Shown: in pieces, positions 7,741 through 15,754 of the stretch
Position numbering within the stretch: the stretch's first letter is position 1
Layout of the letters: each line of letters begins with the position of its first letter
Notes under the pieces: generated by a model
Database searches by the model: none
What the model saw: the letters and a program-made list of their open reading frames with translations, nothing else
Told to the model about the DNA's origin: nothing
Source: FEN-1297 sp046706945
GTDB taxonomy: Bacteria; Bacteroidota; Ignavibacteria; Ignavibacteriales; Ignavibacteriaceae
NCBI GenBank assembly: GCA_046706945.1
Contig: JBJKOY010000322.1
Span: forward strand, 1 to 17,806
Direction of reading: 5' to 3'
DNA length: 17,806 nucleotides
Made by a program: the position numbers and the translations under genes

Positions 7741-7754
7741 TTGTTGTACAACAA
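7741..7754. repeat. Perfect 14-bp palindrome TTGTTGTACAACAA
   Basis: The sequence is its own reverse complement. It lies 24 bp inside the right terminal repeat of the MITE-like element. It could be a protein-binding site of the former transposon or an operator; nothing decides between them. Confidence 0.45.
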
Positions 7755-7835
7755 CTTATATTGTAATAAGCTAAAAATTAAGTTGACGCCTATAAGTGCT
7801 GCACAGATAATATTTCTTCATGAGTGACCATGTAT

Positions 7836-8239
7836 TTAATAATTTACCGAATGTTCGACGGAAATATTTTTACCTTCCCAAATTTTCTTTGAAATCCATT
7901 CGCCGTCTTTCCCGTTCCGGAAAATATTATCCTGCGGCAGGCCCAGTACAAGAAAAGCTTCGGAACATAAATAAAGGCTTCCGGTAGAGATATAACGCTC
8001 GCCTACAGCCGGCTGGAGCCCGACCATTCCTATCTGCAGCCAGCCTTTTTTATCGAACGTACCGGGTCGGCAACCCGGGTTAATGTCGAGATAAAAAATT
8101 CCCGTTCAAGTTTACCTTCGTTGCCGGATTTGTCTGCATCAGGCGCTTTATTAGTCATGCTTTGAGAATGCAGACTAAGGCATTCAGATATAAAAATTAA
8201 AAAGATTATAATACCGGCACGACCGGATATTTTTTTCAT
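7836..8239 (-). pseudogene. DUF2264-family gene broken by a large internal deletion and frameshift
   Basis: The N-terminal part (start 8239) has a signal peptide ending LSLHSQ and then REFFISTLTRVADPV, matching the start of the DUF2264 (PF10022) domain, and stops at 8030 after six out-of-place residues. In another frame, overlapping that end, the sequence reads FDKKGWLQIGMVGLQPAVGE, then RYISTGSLYLC and LGLPQDN, which is the C-terminal end of the same family; it ends with TAA at 7836. Only about 60 N-terminal and 75 C-terminal residues remain of a domain that is normally several hundred residues long, so roughly 250-300 codons are missing, with the join near 8055-8066. DUF2264 proteins are predicted (alpha/alpha) barrel enzymes found in glycan loci, and I recall, without certainty, a link to a beta-glucuronidase family (GH154). 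An assembly error is possible. The gene lies 38 bp after GH105 and directly next to the MITE-like element. Confidence 0.8.
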
Positions 8240-8277
8240 GATTTATTTAGCGCCATAATTGATTCATAAAAACATCA

Positions 8278-10623
8278 CTATTTTTCAATAGTAATCTTCA
8301 AAGGATTATTCCGGCGTTCCGCGAACCGGCGGATGTAATTCTCCCATTGCACCGCATCGGTGAAGTCCCCGCTTTTATTCCAGCATGCCCCGAAATAATA
8401 AATGAATAGCTTGCCGATCCGGACTTTGGTTACCGCGAGCAGGCTCCGGATGGGCGGCGCGCCTTCAACAATCGGCTGAGGTACAACCGCATGAATTACG
8501 CTGTCGGGTAAACCGGGAGCGTCGTTCGTAAACATTTCCACGCTTCCCTTCGGCAGTAGAATTGCCGTGCCTATCCTGCCCTTGGGCTTGTCTTCCGGCT
8601 GCCAGTATGTAAGCCATCCTTCCTTTTTATTTTGCGAAATATCTTCCTTTGCGTCCGGACCGCAGGAACGCTCCGCAATTCCTACTCCGACGGAAATCGG
8701 CGTATTTTCATTGCTTTCGAATACGCTTTCGTCTTTGCTCATCCACGATCCCGCGTCTATACTTATTCTTTTTACTTCGGATACCGTTCTTCCATTCCCG
8801 GCATTCCACGCGTCGAAGGTCAGTTCGAATACCGAACGGACGGGACCGCTGGTAATTAATTTCCAATGATGATAGTTCTTTGAGACATAAAGTTTGCCGC
8901 CGTTCCATATGCCGAGTCCTCCGTCGCCGCGGCTCGTGCCAACGCGGTAATCGTCCATTGCGGAAGCGGTGTCGTTATGAAACTGCCCCGATGCATAGAG
9001 TTTATTGACGATAAGGTTACGGTTGCTTTTAACCCAGACGTCGATGCCGCTGCTGGTCAGCGGTTCCTGCGGCGCCGTCATTAATTTCTGTCCGTACATG
9101 CGGAAAGCAATGCGGTCGCTTTCCCAGGCAAAATCATCGTAACGTTCCGGGACGAACCGGGCGAAAGTCTTTATTACGGGTCGGGGAACGGCTGCAAGCG
9201 ATGAAGCGTCGATAATATAATAATACTTTGCAGCTTTCGGAGCGAGATCGGTCTGGAACAACAATTTATCCTGCGGCTGCCCCGGATCGGAAGCATATGT
9301 TTGCGAATCGAGAATCCGGGATGAGAGCCCGTCCATTACCGCAAACTTTCCGGAGTCCGGATTTAGATCAAGCAAAGAAGCAACTTCGGATAAATTCATT
9401 TCCACCGTTTCGCGGTTGCGCATAAAACGGGACGGGTTAGCTACCTTAACTTTTATCCGGTGTTTATTTTCCAATATTTGCATTCTGTACACTTCGCTCC
9501 CCGCAAGCAGAAATGCGCCGGTCCCGTAAACCCCGGTTGCATTCGGATCGAATTTTTGCGGATCGCCTCCTATTTGCTGTACGTGCGTTAACATTCCGGC
9601 GGGATCAACGCAATTAACGAGCGCGGCCCATGCTTTCTTAACGGCCGGTTCAAATTTACTCTTGTCAAGTATACCCTGGTTTACGCCCCAGGCCATGGCG
9701 TATGTAATCAGACCGGAGCCGCTGCTTTCTTTTAAAGGATAATTTTGTGCATCAAGAAGACTGGAGTGCCACAGACTGTCGGGCTGCTGCAGCGTTATCA
9801 GTTTTTCCGACATCTCTTTGAATAATTTTATAAAACGACTGCGGTCCGGGCTGTTGCTCGGAAGATACTGAAGCATCCGGACAATTCCGGCTATAACCCA
9901 GCCGTTACCCCGGCTCCAAAATATCTTTTTCCCGTTCTGCTCCGTTTTATCGAAATAACGACTGTCGCGGAAGAACAAATGTTCTTTTTTGTCGTAAAGA
10001 TAATTTGTCGTCCGCCACCAGTTTTTTAACGCGAAATTAAGATAGCGCAGATCGCCCGTAGCCGCATAAAGCCTGATCCATGTAGGAGGGCCCATATAAA
10101 GCGCGTCGCACCAAGACCATAGATCAAGTTTTTCGTCTCCCGGCTGGGAAAAATCGAGACTTTTTACTTTAGGCGGATGCGACAAGATTTCATCGTAACG
10201 GTGCTTAACGGAATCGATCATCTTATTTTCTCCGTAACGCATATAAAGTTCAATATACATCTGTCCGACGCATTGGTCGTCGGCCATATATTCTCTCGGA
10301 CCCAGCCTCCAATCATTTTCTTTTCCCGCTTCAAGCATTGCATTAATATATCTTGGATTGCCGGAAATACCTGCAAGAGCCATCATTCCGTTATCGTATG
10401 CGCCTTGGGTCCAATCCGTTAACGGATACCTGCTCGGATGATCGATTTGCCAATCGGCGACGCGCTCCATAACGGTAAGAATTGTTTCGGGGTTTAATAC
10501 GGAATTATGATTGCTTTCAATCTCACCGGCAAGCAGATCTTTATTTACCGGTGATATGAAGACAAGAATTAAGATCCAAAATATTGAGGATTTCTTAAAG
10601 CCTCTCAGATAAATGTTTTTCAT
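8278..10623 (-). CDS. GH105 unsaturated glucuronyl/galacturonyl hydrolase fused to DUF4861, exported
   Basis: Product of 781 residues, with an N-terminal hydrophobic export segment (about residues 12-33, likely cleavage near LLAG). Residues 45-381 form a GH105 (YteR/YesR-like) (alpha/alpha)6 barrel: WTQGAYDNGMMAL at about 71, YMADDQCVGQMY at about 112, LWSWCDALYMGPP with the probable catalytic Asp173, and SRGNGWVIAGI at about 237. The family removes 4,5-unsaturated uronic acids left by lyases on rhamnogalacturonan, ulvan or arabinogalactan fragments. Residues 382-781 are a second domain resembling DUF4861 (PF16153; WESDRIAFRMYG, SRGDGGLGIWNGGKLYVSKNYHHWK), a beta-rich domain of unknown role often found beside GH105. 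An AAGGA precedes the ATG by 4 bases. It follows GH2 after 29 bp. The GH105 call is firm; which uronic acid is cut is not visible. Confidence 0.88.
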   Translation of the reverse strand: MKNIYLRGFKKSSIFWILILVFISPVNKDLLAGEIESNHNSVLNPETILTVMERVADWQIDHPSRYPLTDWTQGAYDNGMMALAGISGNPRYINAMLEAGKENDWRLGPREYMADDQCVGQMYIELYMRYGENKMIDSVKHRYDEILSHPPKVKSLDFSQPGDEKLDLWSWCDALYMGPPTWIRLYAATGDLRYLNFALKNWWRTTNYLYDKKEHLFFRDSRYFDKTEQNGKKIFWSRGNGWVIAGIVRMLQYLPSNSPDRSRFIKLFKEMSEKLITLQQPDSLWHSSLLDAQNYPLKESSGSGLITYAMAWGVNQGILDKSKFEPAVKKAWAALVNCVDPAGMLTHVQQIGGDPQKFDPNATGVYGTGAFLLAGSEVYRMQILENKHRIKVKVANPSRFMRNRETVEMNLSEVASLLDLNPDSGKFAVMDGLSSRILDSQTYASDPGQPQDKLLFQTDLAPKAAKYYYIIDASSLAAVPRPVIKTFARFVPERYDDFAWESDRIAFRMYGQKLMTAPQEPLTSSGIDVWVKSNRNLIVNKLYASGQFHNDTASAMDDYRVGTSRGDGGLGIWNGGKLYVSKNYHHWKLITSGPVRSVFELTFDAWNAGNGRTVSEVKRISIDAGSWMSKDESVFESNENTPISVGVGIAERSCGPDAKEDISQNKKEGWLTYWQPEDKPKGRIGTAILLPKGSVEMFTNDAPGLPDSVIHAVVPQPIVEGAPPIRSLLAVTKVRIGKLFIYYFGACWNKSGDFTDAVQWENYIRRFAERRNNPLKITIEK

Positions 10624-10652
10624 AATATCCTTATTTCGATTTGATAAATTAA

Positions 10653-13136
10653 TTACGGTACTGCCGGAGCAGGTACAACATGTTTAACTTTTACGGAAAT
10701 AGAAGTTCCTTTTAAACCTTTCGAACTTGCCGTAAGCGTTATTTCACCGGCATGTTCGGTGGATTGGACAACCGCCAGGCACAGCCCATTGAAAGCTTTC
10801 CGCTGCATCGCTTTGAACGGTTCATGATCAAGAGGATTGCCGTTGCCTACGCCTATTATTTTCCCTTCACCTTCAATGGATATCTGATCAAGGTTATCCG
10901 CGGTGGGAACCATGTATCCGCTTGAATCTACAATTTCAACTTTGATATTGGAGACATCCCGCCCGTCGCCGTTTATCGTATCGCGGTCGGCGACTAATCT
11001 TATTCCGGCACGACTGCCGGCGGTTCTTAATTCTTCCGTGCAAACCACCTTCCCGTCGATCTTGCCCACTGCCTTTAGAACTCCGGGTTCGTACGGTACG
11101 TCCCATTCGAGATGAAGATCGGCCGTTGTGTAATTTACTACGGGATAAGCATATTTATTCCAGGCTCCAGAATGGCCCTGCCTTGGAAACTGCATGCGTT
11201 TTACGCCGTACGACTTCCCGTTAAGAAACAGCTCCACTTCGTTGCAGTTGGTGTAGCAAAGTACCGGTATCACCTGCCCGTCCTTCACGTTCCAGGTTGC
11301 ATTTTTTGAAGGGCTCCAATTCGGGAAAAGATGGAGCATCGGTTTTTTCGTCCACTGGCTTTGGTAAAAATAATAACCGTCTTTCCTGAACCCGCAGAGA
11401 TCGAGTACGCCGGACCACCAGTTTTTAAAAGGCCAGAACGATTCGCCGAGGTAGTCGATCCCCGTCCACATAAAATCGCCTATTACGTAATCGTGCATCC
11501 TCACAAACTTCCAAAGTTGTTCCGGGTCTATCATCCTGAAATTATAGTTGGGATCGATGCCGGAGGAATCCTTGCCTAATGAATATTCACCGCGAATTCC
11601 CCCGTTGTCCGATTCGCTTTCCGTCCCGATCATTTTCCAATTCGGATGGTCATGCCGGTCAATACTGTAATACAGTTCTCTTCTTTCGTGCCAGCGGTCT
11701 ACATAGTTATATCCTACTATATCGAGTTCGTTTAGGAATCCAAGCTTGGTCGCTTCGCCGTCCGCGGCAATCTTATCGCAGGCTGATGTAACCGGTCTCG
11801 TGGGATCGATCTTGTGACAAATATCCACGAGCGTTTTCAGGGTCTTTACGCCTTCATCCGTTGCCTGATCCGGAATTTCGTTGCCCACGCTCCAAAGAAC
11901 GACGGAAGGATGGTTCCGGTCGCGCTCCAGCATGGAGGTAAGATCCCGTTTCCCGTACTTGTCGAAGTAAATGTGATAGCCGTATTTTCTTTTAGGCAGC
12001 TTCCATTCGTCGTAAGATTCGTCCATTACCAGGAATCCCATTTCGTCGCAGAGATCCAGGAACTCGGGCGCGGGAGGATTATGAGATGTCCGTATCGCGT
12101 TGCACCCCATTTCTTTTAATTTCTTAAGACGGTACTTCCAGACGCCTACCGGGACCGCCGCGCCGACGCATCCGCCGTCGTGGTGGAGACATACGCCGTT
12201 CATCTTCACGTGCACGCCGTTAAGCAGGAAACCTTTATTGACGTCGTATACTATCTTGCGGAGGCCTATTGTTGTGGGAAGATCGTCTACGGTGTCCTTC
12301 CCTTCGATAATTTTCTGTTGCAGCTTGTATAAGTTCGGAGAATCGACCGACCATAAAGAAGGCGATTTAACTTTTAAATTCTGATTTAATTCTATCGCTC
12401 CGCCTGGCTTTATTGTAAAAGCGATTTCGTTTCCGGATACTTTATTACCTGCCTTGTCAAAAATTACCGAACTCAGTTTTCCGCTTTTCGATGTCTTGTA
12501 ATCGTTGTCAATCCCGGTTCTTATTTTTACGTCGGCCGATTCTTGGGTGACCTCCGGAGTAGTAACGTAAACGCCCCAATGAGCAATGTGAAGCGGCTCG
12601 ATTTTTACAAGCCAGACGTTCCTGTAAATCCCGGAACCGGTATACCACCGGGAGTTCGGCTGAAGTGAGTTATCGACCCGGACTGCCACAATATTTTCAC
12701 CTTCTTTTAAATAGGGAGTCATGTCGTAATAAAAGCTTGTATAGCCGTAAGGGTGAAGGCCGAGATGATGCCCGTTAATCCAGACGTCGCTGTTCATATA
12801 AACGCCGTCGAATTCGATCCACATAATTTTACTCAAATCGTTTTTAGTAACATCGAAATGTTTCCGGTACCAGCCGATCCCGGTCGGCAGGTAACCTCCG
12901 TTCCCTCCGGCGGGCGCGTCTTTGCTGAAGGTCCCTTCGATGCTCCAGTCGTGAGGAAGATTAAGAGTCCTCCACCCCGAGTCGTTGAAACCGGGATTCT
13001 GCGCATCTTTAACATCCGATTGGATAAACTTCCAGTTGAAATCCATCAGCAGCCGCTGACGGCCTCCCTGCCCTTCCGCGGCAACATTCACAATGCAGAA
13101 GAGAAATAAAGCAAGTATGTATATAATTCTTTTCAT
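10653..13136 (-). CDS. GH2 beta-galactosidase-type enzyme with DUF4982 domain, exported
   Basis: Product of 827 residues with a signal peptide (MKRIIYILALFLFCIVNVAA). Domains in order: GH2 sugar-binding jelly roll (about 28-180, with LNLPHDWSIEG), immunoglobulin-like GH2 domain (about 185-295), TIM barrel (about 298-590), DUF4982 (about 620-705, with VELFLNGKSYG and VPYEPGVLKAVG), and a C-terminal GH2-associated beta domain (about 710-815). The acid/base is predicted as Glu420 in WSVGNEIPD and the nucleophile as Glu506 in IGTESES. DUF4982-bearing GH2 enzymes of Bacteroidota are mainly beta-galactosidases, but beta-glucuronidases and related activities occur in the family, so substrate is not settled. 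It starts 28 bp after the GH35 stop. An AAGAGA lies 5 bases before the ATG. Confidence 0.9.
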   Translation of the reverse strand: MKRIIYILALFLFCIVNVAAEGQGGRQRLLMDFNWKFIQSDVKDAQNPGFNDSGWRTLNLPHDWSIEGTFSKDAPAGGNGGYLPTGIGWYRKHFDVTKNDLSKIMWIEFDGVYMNSDVWINGHHLGLHPYGYTSFYYDMTPYLKEGENIVAVRVDNSLQPNSRWYTGSGIYRNVWLVKIEPLHIAHWGVYVTTPEVTQESADVKIRTGIDNDYKTSKSGKLSSVIFDKAGNKVSGNEIAFTIKPGGAIELNQNLKVKSPSLWSVDSPNLYKLQQKIIEGKDTVDDLPTTIGLRKIVYDVNKGFLLNGVHVKMNGVCLHHDGGCVGAAVPVGVWKYRLKKLKEMGCNAIRTSHNPPAPEFLDLCDEMGFLVMDESYDEWKLPKRKYGYHIYFDKYGKRDLTSMLERDRNHPSVVLWSVGNEIPDQATDEGVKTLKTLVDICHKIDPTRPVTSACDKIAADGEATKLGFLNELDIVGYNYVDRWHERRELYYSIDRHDHPNWKMIGTESESDNGGIRGEYSLGKDSSGIDPNYNFRMIDPEQLWKFVRMHDYVIGDFMWTGIDYLGESFWPFKNWWSGVLDLCGFRKDGYYFYQSQWTKKPMLHLFPNWSPSKNATWNVKDGQVIPVLCYTNCNEVELFLNGKSYGVKRMQFPRQGHSGAWNKYAYPVVNYTTADLHLEWDVPYEPGVLKAVGKIDGKVVCTEELRTAGSRAGIRLVADRDTINGDGRDVSNIKVEIVDSSGYMVPTADNLDQISIEGEGKIIGVGNGNPLDHEPFKAMQRKAFNGLCLAVVQSTEHAGEITLTASSKGLKGTSISVKVKHVVPAPAVP

Positions 13137-13164
13137 GATAATCTCTTGAAAATTTATCGGTTAA

Positions 13165-15699
13165 TTATTTTATAAATATTAATTTCATTTTATACTCCGG
13201 GGATGCTTTTAACGAGTTAAGTACTGCCGTTTGCTGTTGACCGTAGAAATCCGGCCGCAAATTTTTCCGGATATAGACCGGGGCATCTTTTCTCAAAGGA
13301 AATATCTTCAGGTTAATATAACCGGAAGAAATGCCGGGAAGGAAATGATTTAAACCGACTTCCCACGTAGTCCCGTTGTAAAAATTATCGTCAAGCAGAC
13401 GGTCGCCGTCGTACAGCCTGGCAATGTCGCCGGTGTAGTTTATTTCCAGGTACACATCGATAAGTCCCGAAGAAATTTCGGGCGGTATAGTAATCTGCCA
13501 CACTCCGGCATCCTTCCCGAATGTTGAATCGTCCGGCACGGTTGCCACGGGATCTTTTCGCCAGTTGAACTTTATGCCCATCTTAACCGGCGGAACGCTT
13601 TGCGGCTCGCGAACCTGCTTTATTTCCAGCGGAATATTCTTTTCCGCAACCGACGCGGAATAATGCTTGAATACGCCTTCGTTACCCGTATTCCGCAGAC
13701 GTACGGTTGATATGAATTTTTCATTGAACGGCGGGAACACCGAAAAGGAAAAGGCATTCGGATCGCGCGAACGAAAATCTACTTGGTTTTTGTTATAAAA
13801 CAAGTCGGCACCGGTAATAAATAAGTGATCCGTTCCGTCGATATTTATCTTCCATGAGTTATAAGCCTGAGCCTGCGAAAGCAATATTACCCGGACGAAC
13901 CTGCCGTTTTTTGTTTTTAATACCAGGGCCGGATCCCGGGACGGTTCAACTCCTTCAATGAAAAATTGTTTGCCGCCGTGCGTAATTTTACCGGTATTGT
14001 AATGAAGCGACGCTATCGAAGAATCCTCAAAAACAAAATCCGCGGAAATACCCGGGACGGCGATGAAGAAATAATAAGCGGTATCGTCGTCGTATAATTC
14101 GGTCAAAGGCTGCGCGGTCGCGTAAATTAAGTCCGCTCCGTTCAAGTCCATATTTACGGGCCAGAAGAAATACGACTGAGACGGAATATCCGCGGGCTTC
14201 CGCGGCACGGTAACTGTTTGGGACGGCAGTTTCAATACGACCTGGATTCCTTTCTGTTCGGGCAGCGGGTAATTGCGGAGATAATTGTTGAAGAAGATAA
14301 AGCCTTTGTTTCCGGCAGTCCTCGCGGCTATACGCAAAGTAGTAGTATCCCTCGGTCCGGAGGGCACAATGTCCGGCAGCACCGGCGTCATGGGTGCAAG
14401 ATAGGATCCGAAGTCCGATATAAACCGGTGAATAATTTTCAGTCTGCGGAACGATGAATTCATTTGCCCGAACTCGCGGAGGGGCGCCTGGAAATCGTAC
14501 GACTTGATCGGGACGTCGTTCGGGTAACCGGTTGCCTGCGATTCCTGGAGCGTCGTTAATTTACCGTCGGGATTCGTACCGCCGTGGAACATATAATAAC
14601 CGAGCAGATTATCTCCCGATCCCAGCGCGGTCATTGCCATCGATGCAATATCGTCGCCGGATATTACCACACGGCGGTGATAGGTATCTTCCATGCCGCC
14701 GCCTATCTCCGCCGTGAATTTAGGATAATGCGAAAGCTGCGCCTTCCGGGATTCCGCACGAGGTCCCTGCATTATTCCCGCAGTCCCGGTGGGTGTAGAT
14801 ACATGGAACTGGTAAACGCCTTCGGGATCGGGAGGCAGTTCGAGAATACTGCCCGACCACGGCTCGTCGGGGTAGCCTCCGAACACCGGTATAACGATAT
14901 GCGGAGGAATGACTGCGTTGTCCCACCCCGTGATAGTATATAAAGGTACATCCAGACCCGCTTGGATAGCCATACTTTTTAATTTCGAGATGTAAGCCGC
15001 GCCGCCTTCGGGCGAACGGTTTGAGTATTCGTTCTCGATCTGGATCCCGATAACGGGTCCGCCGTCTTTCCATAGACGACCTTTAAGCTGTCTGCCGATT
15101 TCATCATAGAATCTTTGCACGTAAAAAAGATAAGTCGAATCCAGTACCCGCGTCCGGCATTTCTTAATCAGCCAATCGGGAAAACCCCCGTTGCGCGCTT
15201 CGCCGTGAGCCCAGGGACCTATCCTCGGGTAAACGTACATTCCCAGTCTGCCGCACAATTCAATGAACTTTCTCAGATCCCTGCGCCCCGACCAGTCGAA
15301 TTTTCCTTCTATCTCTTCGTGATGGATCCAGAAGATATATGTTGATATTATTTTAACGCCGCCGGCCTTCATTTTAAGTATTTCTTCTTCCCAGTATTTT
15401 GACGGGTACCGGCTGTAATGAAACTCTCCCATTACCGGAAGCCAAGGTTTGCCGTCAAGCATTAAATAACGGCTGTTGACTGTCAGCTTTTGCCCGCCCG
15501 GAGATAATTCGGCAGTACTTCCGCCCATCTGCAGATAGCCGGTTTCCGGAGGCTGCGCCTTTGCTGCGGCATCAATTGTAAACACGGAATTAGCGGTCTT
15601 TGAAGTTTGAGCTCTTGTTCCGGAAAATCCGGAAAAAACGAATATTAAAAACAGACTCAAACTAAACAGCGGGACTTTATTAATTTTAACTTGTTTCAA
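13165..15699 (-). CDS. GH35 beta-galactosidase, exported, TTG start
   Basis: Product of 844 residues; signal peptide MKQVKINKVPLFSLSLFLIF through GTRAQ. The GH35 barrel spans about residues 75-430: GEFHYSRYPSKYWEEEILKM at about 91, GPWAHGEARNGGFPDWL, the acid/base Glu224 in IQIENEY, the predicted nucleophile Glu331 in FTAEIGGGME, and GYYMFHGGTNPDG. Beta-rich C-terminal domains follow to the end. The family removes terminal beta-linked galactose. The start codon is TTG (15697-15699), supported by AGGTG five bases upstream and by the signal peptide that follows directly; the next in-frame Met is near residue 58, after the signal peptide. It sits 55 bp after the esterase gene and 28 bp before GH2, so two beta-galactosidase families are translated in tandem, presumably for different linkages or aglycones. 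Confidence 0.92.
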   Translation of the reverse strand: MKQVKINKVPLFSLSLFLIFVFSGFSGTRAQTSKTANSVFTIDAAAKAQPPETGYLQMGGSTAELSPGGQKLTVNSRYLMLDGKPWLPVMGEFHYSRYPSKYWEEEILKMKAGGVKIISTYIFWIHHEEIEGKFDWSGRRDLRKFIELCGRLGMYVYPRIGPWAHGEARNGGFPDWLIKKCRTRVLDSTYLFYVQRFYDEIGRQLKGRLWKDGGPVIGIQIENEYSNRSPEGGAAYISKLKSMAIQAGLDVPLYTITGWDNAVIPPHIVIPVFGGYPDEPWSGSILELPPDPEGVYQFHVSTPTGTAGIMQGPRAESRKAQLSHYPKFTAEIGGGMEDTYHRRVVISGDDIASMAMTALGSGDNLLGYYMFHGGTNPDGKLTTLQESQATGYPNDVPIKSYDFQAPLREFGQMNSSFRRLKIIHRFISDFGSYLAPMTPVLPDIVPSGPRDTTTLRIAARTAGNKGFIFFNNYLRNYPLPEQKGIQVVLKLPSQTVTVPRKPADIPSQSYFFWPVNMDLNGADLIYATAQPLTELYDDDTAYYFFIAVPGISADFVFEDSSIASLHYNTGKITHGGKQFFIEGVEPSRDPALVLKTKNGRFVRVILLSQAQAYNSWKINIDGTDHLFITGADLFYNKNQVDFRSRDPNAFSFSVFPPFNEKFISTVRLRNTGNEGVFKHYSASVAEKNIPLEIKQVREPQSVPPVKMGIKFNWRKDPVATVPDDSTFGKDAGVWQITIPPEISSGLIDVYLEINYTGDIARLYDGDRLLDDNFYNGTTWEVGLNHFLPGISSGYINLKIFPLRKDAPVYIRKNLRPDFYGQQQTAVLNSLKASPEYKMKLIFIK

Positions 15700-15704
15700 T
15701 TCTG

Positions 15705-15709
15705 CACCT
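15705..15709 (-). promoter_or_regulatory. Shine-Dalgarno supporting the TTG start of GH35
   Basis: AGGTG on the minus strand lies 5 bases before TTG. No ATG or GTG in the same frame would keep the signal peptide intact, so this site decides the start. Confidence 0.6.
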
Positions 15710-15754
15710 ATTGAAAAAAAATATTATTGTACGGGACAGCCGCTTAAATTTTTT

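Larger units (their letters stand above)
7419..7794. mobile_element. MITE-like or decayed IS element with terminal inverted repeats
   Basis: The left end TATAGGCGTCAACTAA (7419-7434) and the right end TTAAGTTGACGCCTATA (7778-7794) are inverted repeats that match fully over 14 bases and differ only by one inserted T after that. The 376 bp between them have no plausible gene, so the element would be non-autonomous. Internally there is a 164-bp palindromic core (7539-7702) and a perfect 14-bp palindrome (7741-7754). No target-site duplication is clear beyond a TA/TATA step that may belong to the repeats themselves. An 8-bp direct repeat GGATAGAC (7410-7417 and 7436-7443) brackets the left terminus. 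I do not recognise the IS family. Confidence 0.6.
7373..7835. other. 463-bp gap filled largely by a MITE-like element
   Basis: No gene is seen. Positions 7419-7794 form a terminal-inverted-repeat element with a nested palindrome; the remaining 46 bp on the left hold the ribosome binding site of the heparinase-like gene, and the 41 bp on the right run into the end of the DUF2264 remnant. Confidence 0.65.

Noticed and set aside
7836..8239. Two separate small hypothetical genes
   Set aside because: The two frames carry the opposite ends of a single family, so one broken gene explains both better.
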